Source: JBBKWG01 sp037968835
Lineage (GTDB): Bacteria; Pseudomonadota; Alphaproteobacteria; Rhodobacterales; Rhodobacteraceae
NCBI GenBank assembly: GCA_037968835.1
Contig: JBBKWG010000181.1
Span: 1 to 47,895 of the forward strand
Reading direction: 5' to 3'
DNA: 47,895 bases
The notes under the pieces were generated by a model. The model worked only from the letters and a program-made list of their open reading frames with translations, was not told where the DNA came from and searched no databases. The position numbers and the translations under genes are program-made. Positions 1 to 7,818 of this stretch are shown piece by piece; the first letter of the stretch is position 1; every line of letters starts with the position of its first letter.

Positions 1-114
1 CTTCTTGCCGAACAACATTCTGATCCCGCACCCGCAATCCAATATCGCGCAACCCACTTGGCGGAACCCGCGATCTGTGGGACACTTGCCTTGTTTTCAA
101 AAGAGATTTCACAC

Positions 115-537
115 ATGGAAATTACAGACACGGTCGAAGGTGTGGTTCTGGGGGTTTTTCTTGGTTTTGAGGACAACGCACCGCTCGTGGTTTTCCCCGG
201 TAACCTGAGCCCAACTGCTTTGAAGGCTCGCTCGCTCGCAAAACTAAGTGCCGATGATGCAGGGTGCGAAGTGGCGCTCTTGTTCGAAGATGGCGTCGCG
301 AATCGTCCGTTAATTATCGGACGCATCATTGATCCGGTGCGTACGGAACCTGCCCCACGCGTTATCCATGACGGCGAAACGGTGAAGGTGACCGCACAGG
401 ATCGTATCGAGCTTCGGGTGGGCAAGGCCTCAATCATTCTCGAGAAGGACGGCCACGTCACGATCCGCGGTACATATCTTGTCAGTCACGCCTCGGCCGC
501 GAACCGTATTCGCGGCGGGTCAGTCAATTTGAACTGA
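115..537 (+). CDS. DUF6484 domain protein, T6SS-associated
   Basis: A 140-residue protein. The ATG at 115 is preferred over an in-frame TTG at 58 because the conserved region begins there (MEITDTVEGVVLG); the ribosome site is weak. It resembles DUF6484 proteins, which occur beside DUF2169, ketosynthase-like and PAAR genes in T6SS effector clusters, and those neighbours are present here on the opposite strand. The C-terminus (ILEKDGHVTIRGTYL, then a GGSVNLN end) looks like the repetitive beta-strand tail of VgrG proteins and like the end of the VgrG at 25837-28140. A role in spike or effector loading is inference only. The stop overlaps the next start as TGATG, so the two genes are translationally coupled. 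Confidence 0.7.
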   Translation: MEITDTVEGVVLGVFLGFEDNAPLVVFPGNLSPTALKARSLAKLSADDAGCEVALLFEDGVANRPLIIGRIIDPVRTEPAPRVIHDGETVKVTAQDRIELRVGKASIILEKDGHVTIRGTYLVSHASAANRIRGGSVNLN

Positions 538-875
538 TGCCAGCGCCGGTTCTGAAAAACATTGTCCGCCAACACGCCGAACAGGCGGCGTTCCTGTGGA
601 CCGTTTACGATTATAACCTGCTGCATTCCGATGAAAACGAGGAGATGGATGATGTGCGCATGGCCCGCTTGGTCGAGCGGCTTGAGGCGCATCTGGATGG
701 GTTACGCGTGGCGGGAGTGGCGGGATTGAGGATCGCCGAGGAGCGGTATGCGGAGCATTCCGAGGCGGGGGAGTTGTTCGTGATACGGATGCTGCAGCCG
801 GGTGCGGTGAGGTTGAAGGTAGTGGGGTTGGAATTAGAGAAAGTGCGAAAGTATTTGGGAGGCGGACAACGCTGA
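537..875 (+). CDS. Truncated TIGR02270-like (HEAT-repeat family) protein
   Basis: A 112-residue protein whose first ~60 residues (QHAEQAAFLW, then RLEAHLDGLRVAG) resemble the start of TIGR02270 proteins, T6SS-associated HEAT-repeat proteins usually several hundred residues long. Here the match fades after about residue 85 and the frame stops at 875, ten bases before the end of the convergent gene. I read it as a truncated remnant, perhaps cut when the adjoining effector/immunity genes arrived. The start overlaps the DUF6484 stop (TGATG). The family assignment is from memory of the N-terminal motif, so it is moderate; a genuine short stand-alone protein is the alternative. Confidence 0.5.
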   Translation: MPAPVLKNIVRQHAEQAAFLWTVYDYNLLHSDENEEMDDVRMARLVERLEAHLDGLRVAGVAGLRIAEERYAEHSEAGELFVIRMLQPGAVRLKVVGLELEKVRKYLGGGQR

Positions 876-884
876 TGCCGTGTC

Positions 885-1748
885 TTATAGGTCTACCTCT
901 AACACAACCTCTGTCCAGTCGATGCCATCATCCGTAAACCAACACGAGCCGTCCGTCTGCCTCCAAAGCCGATTACCATTATTGTAGAGCCGTCCGGTGC
1001 GAATTTCCTGAAATGTCTCAACTCGGTTTCCTTTAAGCTCGGCAATTTCGGAGTTTGCCGCTATTAACACCCGATCTTGCCACAGCACCGCGTTCAGAAA
1101 GGACAGCTTTCGATCCCCTGAATCGGCGACCGTTGCTTCGTCGTCATCTAGGATGACGGCAGTCGCTCTGCGTCCGATAACAAGGAGTCTTTTATCGGCC
1201 AGCACAAGTGCGTCAGTCAGCGCAACACCAGTTGGAATGTCGATTTGTTCAAGTCCGCCATCGCCGAGCAAAGCTACCAGACCGTCGTTTCCCGTTACGA
1301 TCAGTCCACGCCCCACCCAGTCGACAAGCGCGAAAAGATATGCATCCTCTTTTTCAGACGTCCTAGCTGACCATTCTGATCCGGTCCAAGAGAAGACCAA
1401 TCCATCGCTTCCCAAACCGAACAGATCGCCATCAGCGGCTCGAAGCGTATTTATGCGATATGGAACAGTTGAATTGTTATCGTGATCGGTCCATGAGTCG
1501 TCCGCGTATTCGTAGACTTTCTGTAAACGGTCCACGCAGAAAAGCGAACCTTTATACACTTCGATAGATGTTATCTCTGTATCGAATATTCTGACGGATT
1601 TAGGAGACGCGTCGGCTACGGAAAAAATGGCGCTCTGACTTCGGTCAATTAGGGCATCGTCAATGGGATGGCAAAGAGCATAGACAACGTCGTCGGAATA
1701 AATCGACATTAACTTCAATCCAAGCCCGTTAGGTGTGGCACGTTGCAA
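885..1748 (-). CDS. Beta-propeller-like protein, candidate T6SS immunity protein
   Basis: A 287-residue protein with no signal peptide or membrane segment. It carries repeated short beta-strand units with Gly-Asn/Asp-Gly turns and Trp (DGLVFSWTGSEW, NDGLVALLGDGG, NNGNRLWRQTDGS, DDGIDWTEV), as in WD40/kelch-type propellers. The start is TTG at 1748, supported by AAAGGAG six bases upstream; an in-frame ATG at 1709 lacks such a site. It begins 15 bases after the stop of the PAAR-like nuclease-tailed protein on the same strand, the usual place for the cognate immunity gene. The DNA is visibly more A+T-rich than the tss genes, as expected for an exchanged cargo gene. Immunity function is inferred from position only. 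Confidence 0.6.
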   Translation of the reverse strand: MQRATPNGLGLKLMSIYSDDVVYALCHPIDDALIDRSQSAIFSVADASPKSVRIFDTEITSIEVYKGSLFCVDRLQKVYEYADDSWTDHDNNSTVPYRINTLRAADGDLFGLGSDGLVFSWTGSEWSARTSEKEDAYLFALVDWVGRGLIVTGNDGLVALLGDGGLEQIDIPTGVALTDALVLADKRLLVIGRRATAVILDDDEATVADSGDRKLSFLNAVLWQDRVLIAANSEIAELKGNRVETFQEIRTGRLYNNGNRLWRQTDGSCWFTDDGIDWTEVVLEVDL

Positions 1749-1754
1749 AGCTTG

Positions 1755-1761
1755 CTCCTTT
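1755..1761 (-). promoter_or_regulatory. Strong ribosome-binding site for the TTG start at 1748
   Basis: Read on the minus strand the bases are AAAGGAG, then six bases, then TTG. This near-perfect Shine-Dalgarno sequence lies between the effector stop codon (1764-1766) and the immunity candidate, and it fixes the unusual TTG start. It suggests the second gene is translated efficiently and independently of coupling to the first. Confidence 0.75.
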
Positions 1762-1763
1762 AA

Positions 1764-2801
1764 TTATCTGGGTGCAGCACTCATATTGGCGTTTCCCCCT
1801 CGCCCCGTTGCAAATTTTGCCCTTGGATTGGGTTGCGTGCCCGGCGCCCGAATTTCAGTGCTATCGGTGCAACCCAATTCCTCTTTGTAGTATGAGTCGA
1901 GCATTATCCCCACGCACTCCGATTCCTTTTTCGTGAGGTCGGCGGATTTCTTAGCGGAATTTACGGCTGCCGCGCGAGCCTCTTTGTAAGTCCACTTCCC
2001 TTGACCCACGGTTGGACTCTTAAGGGCCGCCGCTTCAGTTATGTCGTGGGCGACCGCGTGTTCCGTTCCCGGATCGTTCGGATTTCCTTCGAGACAAATG
2101 CAAGGTGGATCGCCCTCGTGGTAGTTTCCTCCTGGGTGCGGACTCCCAGATTGAAACAGATTTCTTAGCTTTTTCCAGACCCGATCGGCCATGCCGGCAG
2201 CTGCTGCTCCAAAAGCCGTTTTACTTATCTTTCGCGCCCCCGGCCGAGAAAAGGAACTATTGTCAATCAGGTGATGAGATTCGTATTCGGGTGTAGCACA
2301 TTCGTTCGGATCATAGGTCGACATTCGCTCGATGTAGACTTTCTCGCAGGTTTTAGTCCAAGCAGGATTTGCACGCGAAACTTCCAACCAAGGCGGCGTA
2401 TTTCCTATCGGCGACGCATGATTATGAGACCCTAGATCACTGAAGCGGATTACCGGTTCGCCCTCGAACTTCACATTGTTCGACCATTTGTGAAAATACT
2501 TCTTCCCGGTGTTTTTCGACGTGATAACGCCCTTCTTCGCGGCACAGCCGGCCTCTGTTCCACTGGTCTTCTTCTCGTCCGACTTGTTCTTGATATTGAC
2601 CGTCTTGCCTTTGATGAACACGGTCCCCGTCCCCTGTTCGGTGTCCGATGCCATGCCGAAACTTGGATAAGGAACGGGCACTCCTGGCGGGGTCGCGGGG
2701 TTCTCGGGTGGCGTGAAACAGACGTCCGGCATGGCGGCGATGGTTTGAGCGTTGACTGCTTTGCCGGATATCTCCAATCCGTTCGCAAAGACGTTGGCCA
2801 T
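1764..2801 (-). CDS. DUF4150 PAAR-like protein with C-terminal HNH/EndoVII-type nuclease domain (candidate T6SS effector)
   Basis: A 345-residue protein. Residues 1-130 match the DUF4150 PAAR-like fold (MANVFANG start, DVCFTPP, PGVPVPYPSFG, VFIKGKTV, FSDLGSHNHASPIG), which caps the VgrG spike. The remainder looks like a toxin of the HNH/ENDO VII class: a YESHHLI motif near residues 172-178, then PCICLEG and a GTEHAVAHDI segment near residues 228-250, giving the His-His plus downstream Cys/His pattern of metal-dependent bacterial toxin nucleases. The ATG at 2801 overlaps the upstream stop as TGATG; a GTG one codon earlier is possible. DNA substrate and nuclease activity are inferred. A structural capping role for the tail is the alternative. 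Confidence 0.72.
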   Translation of the reverse strand: MANVFANGLEISGKAVNAQTIAAMPDVCFTPPENPATPPGVPVPYPSFGMASDTEQGTGTVFIKGKTVNIKNKSDEKKTSGTEAGCAAKKGVITSKNTGKKYFHKWSNNVKFEGEPVIRFSDLGSHNHASPIGNTPPWLEVSRANPAWTKTCEKVYIERMSTYDPNECATPEYESHHLIDNSSFSRPGARKISKTAFGAAAAGMADRVWKKLRNLFQSGSPHPGGNYHEGDPPCICLEGNPNDPGTEHAVAHDITEAAALKSPTVGQGKWTYKEARAAAVNSAKKSADLTKKESECVGIMLDSYYKEELGCTDSTEIRAPGTQPNPRAKFATGRGGNANMSAAPR

Positions 2802-3856
2802 CACGCGGCCCTCCGCCGGATTCGCTGATGCGTGTCGTGGAACACAGCCGCGCCACAGGCTCCATCATCGCCGGAGGCTTCGATCAGGACCGGGCTACCC
2901 ATGTCATAGCCCTTTTCGGCGGCCCGCAGGGCCATGCCGATCATCAGCGGGACGACCGCAGCACCAATATTTCCAAGGTTCTCGGCCGGGCTCCAGAGGT
3001 CCTGAAAGTCGCTACGACCCCGTTCCAGCCGGAGCGCTGCAAGTGCTGTCTGTTTGAAAAAGAACTGCTCCCCGATCAAATCGGAGATCCTGTATTCAAT
3101 GCCCGCCAGATCGACACCTGCGGCTTCCATAGCGAACTTATAGGCCATCGTTATGCCTTCACCGCGCAATGGTACGTCCAGCCCGTCTTCGCCTGCCTTG
3201 TTGTAGATAAACGCTTTTTCCCGTGACAGACCGATCCCGCCTAAAGTCAGGCGTCCTTCCTCTCGCGAGCACAAAATGGCGGCTGCAGCTTCGCCGGGGA
3301 TGAAGCCGTTGGCGTTGTCGGGCGTCATGATCCGTTCATTGGCCAGATAGAACGCGACAGCGGGGCCGGTCAGATAGCTGTCTACGCCCGCAATGAGGAC
3401 GTGGCGTGCCTCACCCGACGTCAGCAGTTTTTGCGCTCGATCCAGCGCGACAAAGCCAGCAGGCCGTCCATGCGCCACAATTCTGGTCTTAATGCGATGC
3501 GGCAGTTCGACGATCTCGCCCAACATTTTGGCAAAAGCTTGAGAGTCGCGGACGGGGCGCCCGGGGCGGTTTTCTTCGGCTAGGCAAAGAATCAACGCTG
3601 CGTCATTTTCGAACTCGGGCACTTGGTGCAAAACTTCAACGATCGCGCCCGCGACCAAATGCGCCATGCGTTTGGTGCCGATCCAGTTGCGCGGCAATGG
3701 CACGGCCGCACCGATCAACCAATCGCCCGCCGATCCGACAAAACGGGTTTCGGCGAATCCATCCAGCCGCCCACGCATTGCTGCGCAGGATGATGGAGCA
3801 TCCAGTCCGACTGCCGTCACCATGCCCGCCGCACTAATGAAGATTGGGACAGTCAC
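2801..3856 (-). CDS. Beta-ketoacyl synthase-like (thiolase-fold) pseudoenzyme, T6SS-associated
   Basis: A 351-residue protein with the ketosynthase start (FISAAGMVTAVGLD), the LTSGEARHVLIAGVDS strand and the NGFIPGEAAAAILC segment. By hand alignment the nucleophile position of the DTACSS motif falls in AHGRPAGFVAL, where no Cys is present, and the NIGH motif reads NIGAA, so the active-site Cys and at least one His appear lost. It is unlikely to condense acyl chains. Such proteins recur beside DUF2169 and DUF4150 in T6SS clusters; a chaperone or adaptor role for the PAAR effector is an inference. The GTG start at 3856 overlaps the DUF2169 stop (GTGA). Confidence 0.75.
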   Translation of the reverse strand: MTVPIFISAAGMVTAVGLDAPSSCAAMRGRLDGFAETRFVGSAGDWLIGAAVPLPRNWIGTKRMAHLVAGAIVEVLHQVPEFENDAALILCLAEENRPGRPVRDSQAFAKMLGEIVELPHRIKTRIVAHGRPAGFVALDRAQKLLTSGEARHVLIAGVDSYLTGPAVAFYLANERIMTPDNANGFIPGEAAAAILCSREEGRLTLGGIGLSREKAFIYNKAGEDGLDVPLRGEGITMAYKFAMEAAGVDLAGIEYRISDLIGEQFFFKQTALAALRLERGRSDFQDLWSPAENLGNIGAAVVPLMIGMALRAAEKGYDMGSPVLIEASGDDGACGAAVFHDTHQRIRRRAA

Positions 3857-4950
3857 GTGACGTCTTCTTGTTGGCCGGTGGCGACATCGCGGATATAGTT
3901 GCGTCCCAACCGACGCGCCCGGACCATTGCTTCGGTTGGCGGCCCGACCCATGCTTCGGTGAATTCGGTGATGATACGGCGCATTGGAACCCAGATACGC
4001 CAAGCCAGAATGAAAACGCGCGCTTCGGGGTCGAATATCAATGTGTCTGGCAGGACATTGCTGTCAAAGGCAATTTCCTGGCCCCGAAAGACTTTGATCG
4101 GCAAAGCTGTTTCCGGTAGTCGGAAGGTCTCGCGACCCACGGGTGTCATTCCGACCACGACGACACCGGTGCCCTTTTTTGGAAAGTCAATTTGTTGATC
4201 TTCTGGCGCAATCTGGTAATAACGATCGTCAAAGTCGCTTGGCAGAAACGGGAAGACGTTGTCCTGCCAGTTCTTATCATAGGTCCCGCCGAAGCGAATA
4301 CGATCCGGCCATCCTCGCCCTATGGGGCCAAGTGCCATAGGGCGATATTGATCGTAAGGTGACTGAATACTGACGCCTACTTCTTCGGTGTTGGGGACTG
4401 GTTGACCTGAGAGGCGTGACTGGTTGCCGATCGTTGCGAAACCGATGCCGACTGGATTTGACAGGTAGGCCGCCGGTCGGTCATTTTCCGGGTCCAGACG
4501 ATCCACGCCGCCGAAGGCCGTATCGTACGAAAATTCCATTCGCGTGAAGGGATGGGGACGCGTGGTGGCAATTGCCGGGCCCATGACGCGCCATTCACGA
4601 GCACCTACAACATCAAATTGTTTAATCCAGTCACCGACGCGTAGGCCAACGCGAACACGTTCGGCCGGCTTGCCGTTTGGTGCATATGCCGCCCCTTGCG
4701 CCACCACATCGCATCGAGACTTGCGGAAAGCGAAATCGGTTTCCCACAGGGTAGCGGAAAAGCCGGGCTCGCCAGTGGCATGATCGGCCATTACGAGCTC
4801 ACGCTGGTCCGCTGATTTCTGTGGGGTTTCCGATGAACCGGCCGGAAAATCGAAAGTTCCCTTCACCACAAGGGACAGATACTCGTATCCTTTCTGGTCC
4901 ATCCCCATGGTGAACTGGCTGACATAGCCGGTTTGGTTCAGGATGCGCAC
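3853..4950 (-). CDS. DUF2169 domain protein, putative T6SS effector adaptor
   Basis: A 365-residue protein matching the DUF2169 family, which is found almost only in T6SS effector clusters and is thought to help load PAAR/VgrG cargo. Visible family features are the beta-rich N-terminus (YEYLSLVVKGTFDFP), FSYDTAFGGVDR, NPVGIGF and the C-terminal WRIWVPMRR segment. The GTG at 4950 (GTG CGC ATC CTG AAC) is chosen because it has GAGGGG upstream and lies 13 bases after the clpV stop; an in-frame TTG at 4983 lies inside clpV. No signal peptide is visible, so it should be cytoplasmic. It is coupled to the following ketosynthase-like gene by a GTGA overlap. Confidence 0.78.
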   Translation of the reverse strand: MRILNQTGYVSQFTMGMDQKGYEYLSLVVKGTFDFPAGSSETPQKSADQRELVMADHATGEPGFSATLWETDFAFRKSRCDVVAQGAAYAPNGKPAERVRVGLRVGDWIKQFDVVGAREWRVMGPAIATTRPHPFTRMEFSYDTAFGGVDRLDPENDRPAAYLSNPVGIGFATIGNQSRLSGQPVPNTEEVGVSIQSPYDQYRPMALGPIGRGWPDRIRFGGTYDKNWQDNVFPFLPSDFDDRYYQIAPEDQQIDFPKKGTGVVVVGMTPVGRETFRLPETALPIKVFRGQEIAFDSNVLPDTLIFDPEARVFILAWRIWVPMRRIITEFTEAWVGPPTEAMVRARRLGRNYIRDVATGQQEDVT

Positions 4951-4963
4951 CGACCGCCCCTCT

Positions 4964-7678
4964 TCAGTCGAACGCGTAGGCAAAGCCGTCGGCCCCGCCA
5001 GTGACGGTTACGCGGAACAGCTTTGAACCATCTAGTGTCCGATTGAGGACCTGACGCGACAATTCGGGCAACAGCGTGTTTGTCAGGATCGCATCGATCA
5101 TACGACCACCGGATTCTATCTCGGTGCAACGCGCCTTTATCAGGTCCATCGTTCCCTCGCCAATAACCAGTTCGGCGTCGTGTCCCGCAGCAAGACGGCG
5201 GGCGATGGACTTCAGTTTATGTCCCGCAATTGCTTCGATCATAACGTCCGAAAGCGGATAATAGGGAATTGTCACGACACGACCCAGGAGTGCGGCGGGG
5301 AATACATTCAACAGCGGTGCGCGGAGCGAAGAAGTCAGTTCTTCGAGATTGGCGGTTGATTTACCGTCGTCCGTCATCAACATGATTTCGTCGGAGCCGA
5401 CGTTGGATGTCAAAAGGATTAGAGTGTTTTTGAAGTCAATCCGACGGCCCTCGCTATCGTCCATCATGCCCTTGTCGAAAACCTGAAAGAATATCTCGTG
5501 CACGTCGGGGTGCGCTTTTTCGACTTCATCCAGCAAGACCACCGAGTAGGGCCGGCGGCGCACGGCTTCCGTCAGGATGCCGCCCTTGCCATAACCGACA
5601 TATCCCGGTGGTGCGCCTTTCAGAGTGGAAACCGTATGCGCCTCTTGAAACTCGCTCATGTTTATCGAAATGAGGTTCTGCTCGCCGCCGAAAAGTGAAT
5701 CGGCCAGTGCCAAAGCAGTTTCCGTTTTACCGACGCCGGACGGCCCACATAACAGGAAAACGCCGACCGGCTTTTCTTCGGCCCCAAGACCGGCAGAAGA
5801 GGTCTGAATGCGATTAGCGATCATCTCCATGGCATGATCCTGGCCAACGACACGTTCGGCAAGGATCGAAGCCAGGTTCAGCGCGCGTTCTGTCTGACTG
5901 GCCAGCATCCGACCTGTCGGGATGCCGGTCCAGTCCTGCACGACGGCGGCGACGGCGTTTCTATCGACTGCTGGAAGGATGAGCGGTGACTCGCCCTGAG
6001 CGGACTCGAGAGTTGCCATATCACCGCGAAGTTCGCTTAGAAGCGTGTCCCGCTCCTCGGGCGACATGCGCGAGTCGGCGATCTCGTCGCTTTTGGCGAG
6101 TTCCGGTGCGGTCTTGCCGATTTCACCGGTATGATCCAGCGGGGCACCAGCTTTGCGCAATGTGGAGCGTGCCTTCAGAATCTTTTCGACCAACGCCTTT
6201 TCGGTTTCCCATCTGCCGGTTGCCACCTCCAGCTCGGCGGCGGCATCGACCAATTTTGCTGTCACGATCTGTATACGTTCGCCTGTTTCCATTCCTATTT
6301 CAGCTTCGCGTTCGGCGATGCCACGCTCAATCTCAAGTGATGCGATGCGCCGTTCAATATCCTCGAGCTGAGCAGGTGTGGCGTGCTGGCTGACGGAGAC
6401 GCGGGCGCAGGCCGTGTCAAGCAGGCTGATCGCCTTGTCCGGCAATTGCCGAGACGGAATGTAGCGGTGCGAAAGCGCCACGCAGGCCTCGATTGCTTCG
6501 TCCAGAATTTCGACCTTGTGGTGCAATTCCAGCACTCCCGCCACACCCCGGCACATGCGTACGGCGGCTTCTTCAAGCGGCTCTTCAACGCGCACGACCT
6601 GAAACCGCCTTGTGAGGGCCGGATCGGGCTCGATATGCTGCTTGTATTCCGCCCAGGTGGTGGCAGCGATGGTGCGCAACTCACCGCGCGCAAGGGCGGG
6701 TTTCAGCAGATTTGCGGCATCTCCGGTACCAGCAGCACCGCCTGCCCCGATCAGCGTATGCGCTTCGTCGATGAATAGGATAATTGGCGTGGGGCTGGAC
6801 TGAACCTCGTCAATGACCGATTTCAGTCGCTTCTCAAACTCGCCTTTCATGCTGGCACCGGCCTGCATCAGACCGATGTCGAGCATATGCAGTTCGACGT
6901 TTTTCAGTTGTGGCGGCACGTCGCCTCGCGCCAGACGCAGCGCAAATCCTTCGACGACAGCGGTTTTGCCGACGCCAGCCTCGCCAGTCATGATCGGATT
7001 ATTCTGCCGGCGGCGCATCAGGATATCTACGATTTGCCGAATCTCGGGATCGCGTCCAACGACGGGATCGACCAGTCCGTCGCGCGCCCGCTGGGTCAGA
7101 TTGGTGGCATAGAGGTCCAGCGATGATTGGCCGCCTGGAGGCCTTTTCTTTTTGTCGGCGGCGTCTTTGTCCGGCTCGGACCGTTCGATGGAACTCCCTA
7201 AAAGCTCATCCAGCTGCTTCGACATGGAATCGGCATCCAGTTTGTCGAATTCCAGGCTCATCCTGAACAGCATTGCTTCCAGCACACCGCTTTTAAGCGC
7301 GCCAAGTAGGATATACGCAGAGCGCACTGTTTCATCGCCGAAGTTCAACTGACCATACGTCCAGCCTTCTTGAATGGCACGGAACAGGTGGTCGGAGAAT
7401 TCTTCCACCGAACCGGCACCATGTGGCAGAGCATCGGTGGATTTCAGTAGATCACCGGTTAATTTGTGATCGTCGACACCGGCGGCCCGCAACAATATCT
7501 GGAAATCCGAGCGTTCTGAGTCAAACAGTGCCGTGATGAAATGCACGAGTTCAACATAGGGGTTCCCGCGTGCCTTTGCGGCCTGCGCCGCAGTCGAGAA
7601 TGCCTTGAGGCAAACGGGGTTCAGCTTTCCGACAAGTTCCTTGCGCTTGACGGTTTCCTGCGATCCGCGTGAGGCCAT
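4964..7678 (-). CDS. clpV: T6SS sheath-disassembly AAA+ ATPase ClpV (TssH)
   Basis: A 904-residue class 1 Clp ATPase that extracts and recycles contracted TssB/TssC sheaths. Visible are an N-terminal Clp-N repeat domain (about residues 10-160), AAA1 with Walker A GEAGVGKT near residues 232-239 and Walker B LFIDEAH, a coiled-coil middle region, and AAA2 with Walker A GPSGVGKT near 644-651 and VVLLDEVEKAHPDV. The ATG at 7678 has AGGGGG eight bases upstream; an upstream in-frame TTG at 7723 is less likely. It is the first gene of a minus-strand operon carrying DUF2169, the ketosynthase-like gene and the PAAR effector, and is divergent from ppkA. Confidence 0.93.
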   Translation of the reverse strand: MASRGSQETVKRKELVGKLNPVCLKAFSTAAQAAKARGNPYVELVHFITALFDSERSDFQILLRAAGVDDHKLTGDLLKSTDALPHGAGSVEEFSDHLFRAIQEGWTYGQLNFGDETVRSAYILLGALKSGVLEAMLFRMSLEFDKLDADSMSKQLDELLGSSIERSEPDKDAADKKKRPPGGQSSLDLYATNLTQRARDGLVDPVVGRDPEIRQIVDILMRRRQNNPIMTGEAGVGKTAVVEGFALRLARGDVPPQLKNVELHMLDIGLMQAGASMKGEFEKRLKSVIDEVQSSPTPIILFIDEAHTLIGAGGAAGTGDAANLLKPALARGELRTIAATTWAEYKQHIEPDPALTRRFQVVRVEEPLEEAAVRMCRGVAGVLELHHKVEILDEAIEACVALSHRYIPSRQLPDKAISLLDTACARVSVSQHATPAQLEDIERRIASLEIERGIAEREAEIGMETGERIQIVTAKLVDAAAELEVATGRWETEKALVEKILKARSTLRKAGAPLDHTGEIGKTAPELAKSDEIADSRMSPEERDTLLSELRGDMATLESAQGESPLILPAVDRNAVAAVVQDWTGIPTGRMLASQTERALNLASILAERVVGQDHAMEMIANRIQTSSAGLGAEEKPVGVFLLCGPSGVGKTETALALADSLFGGEQNLISINMSEFQEAHTVSTLKGAPPGYVGYGKGGILTEAVRRRPYSVVLLDEVEKAHPDVHEIFFQVFDKGMMDDSEGRRIDFKNTLILLTSNVGSDEIMLMTDDGKSTANLEELTSSLRAPLLNVFPAALLGRVVTIPYYPLSDVMIEAIAGHKLKSIARRLAAGHDAELVIGEGTMDLIKARCTEIESGGRMIDAILTNTLLPELSRQVLNRTLDGSKLFRVTVTGGADGFAYAFD

Positions 7679-7818
7679 TTGCGTCGCCCCCTGATTAAAA
7701 ATGCCCAAAACGAGCGATTCCAAAAATTCGAGCGGCGTCGACCGCCCGCATTTACCCTATGACAAAAATCTATTTGAGGCGATAGTGATGGAAAATCCCT
7801 TATGGATGGAGTCGATAC
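7679..7818. promoter_or_regulatory. Divergent intergenic region between clpV and ppkA
   Basis: This 140-bp stretch separates the two divergent T6SS operons and must hold the promoters for both directions unless they lie within coding sequence. It is A+T-rich compared with its flanks. I could not identify a convincing -35/-10 pair in either direction. The ribosome site for ppkA (GGATGGAG) lies at its right edge and that for clpV (AGGGGG, minus strand) at its left. Confidence 0.5.

Noticed and set aside
58..114. N-terminal extension of the DUF6484 protein from TTG at 58
   Set aside because: The conserved family start is the ATG at 115 and the extension has no matching residues.
434..447. ATTCTCGAGAA sequence resembling the 32392 palindrome
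   Set aside because: It encodes the conserved Leu-Glu-Lys tail motif of the DUF6484 protein and is not in a promoter position.
2801..3856. Ketosynthase-like gene as part of a fatty-acid or polyketide pathway
   Set aside because: Catalytic residues appear missing, there is no acyl carrier protein or other pathway gene nearby, and its overlaps are with T6SS effector genes.
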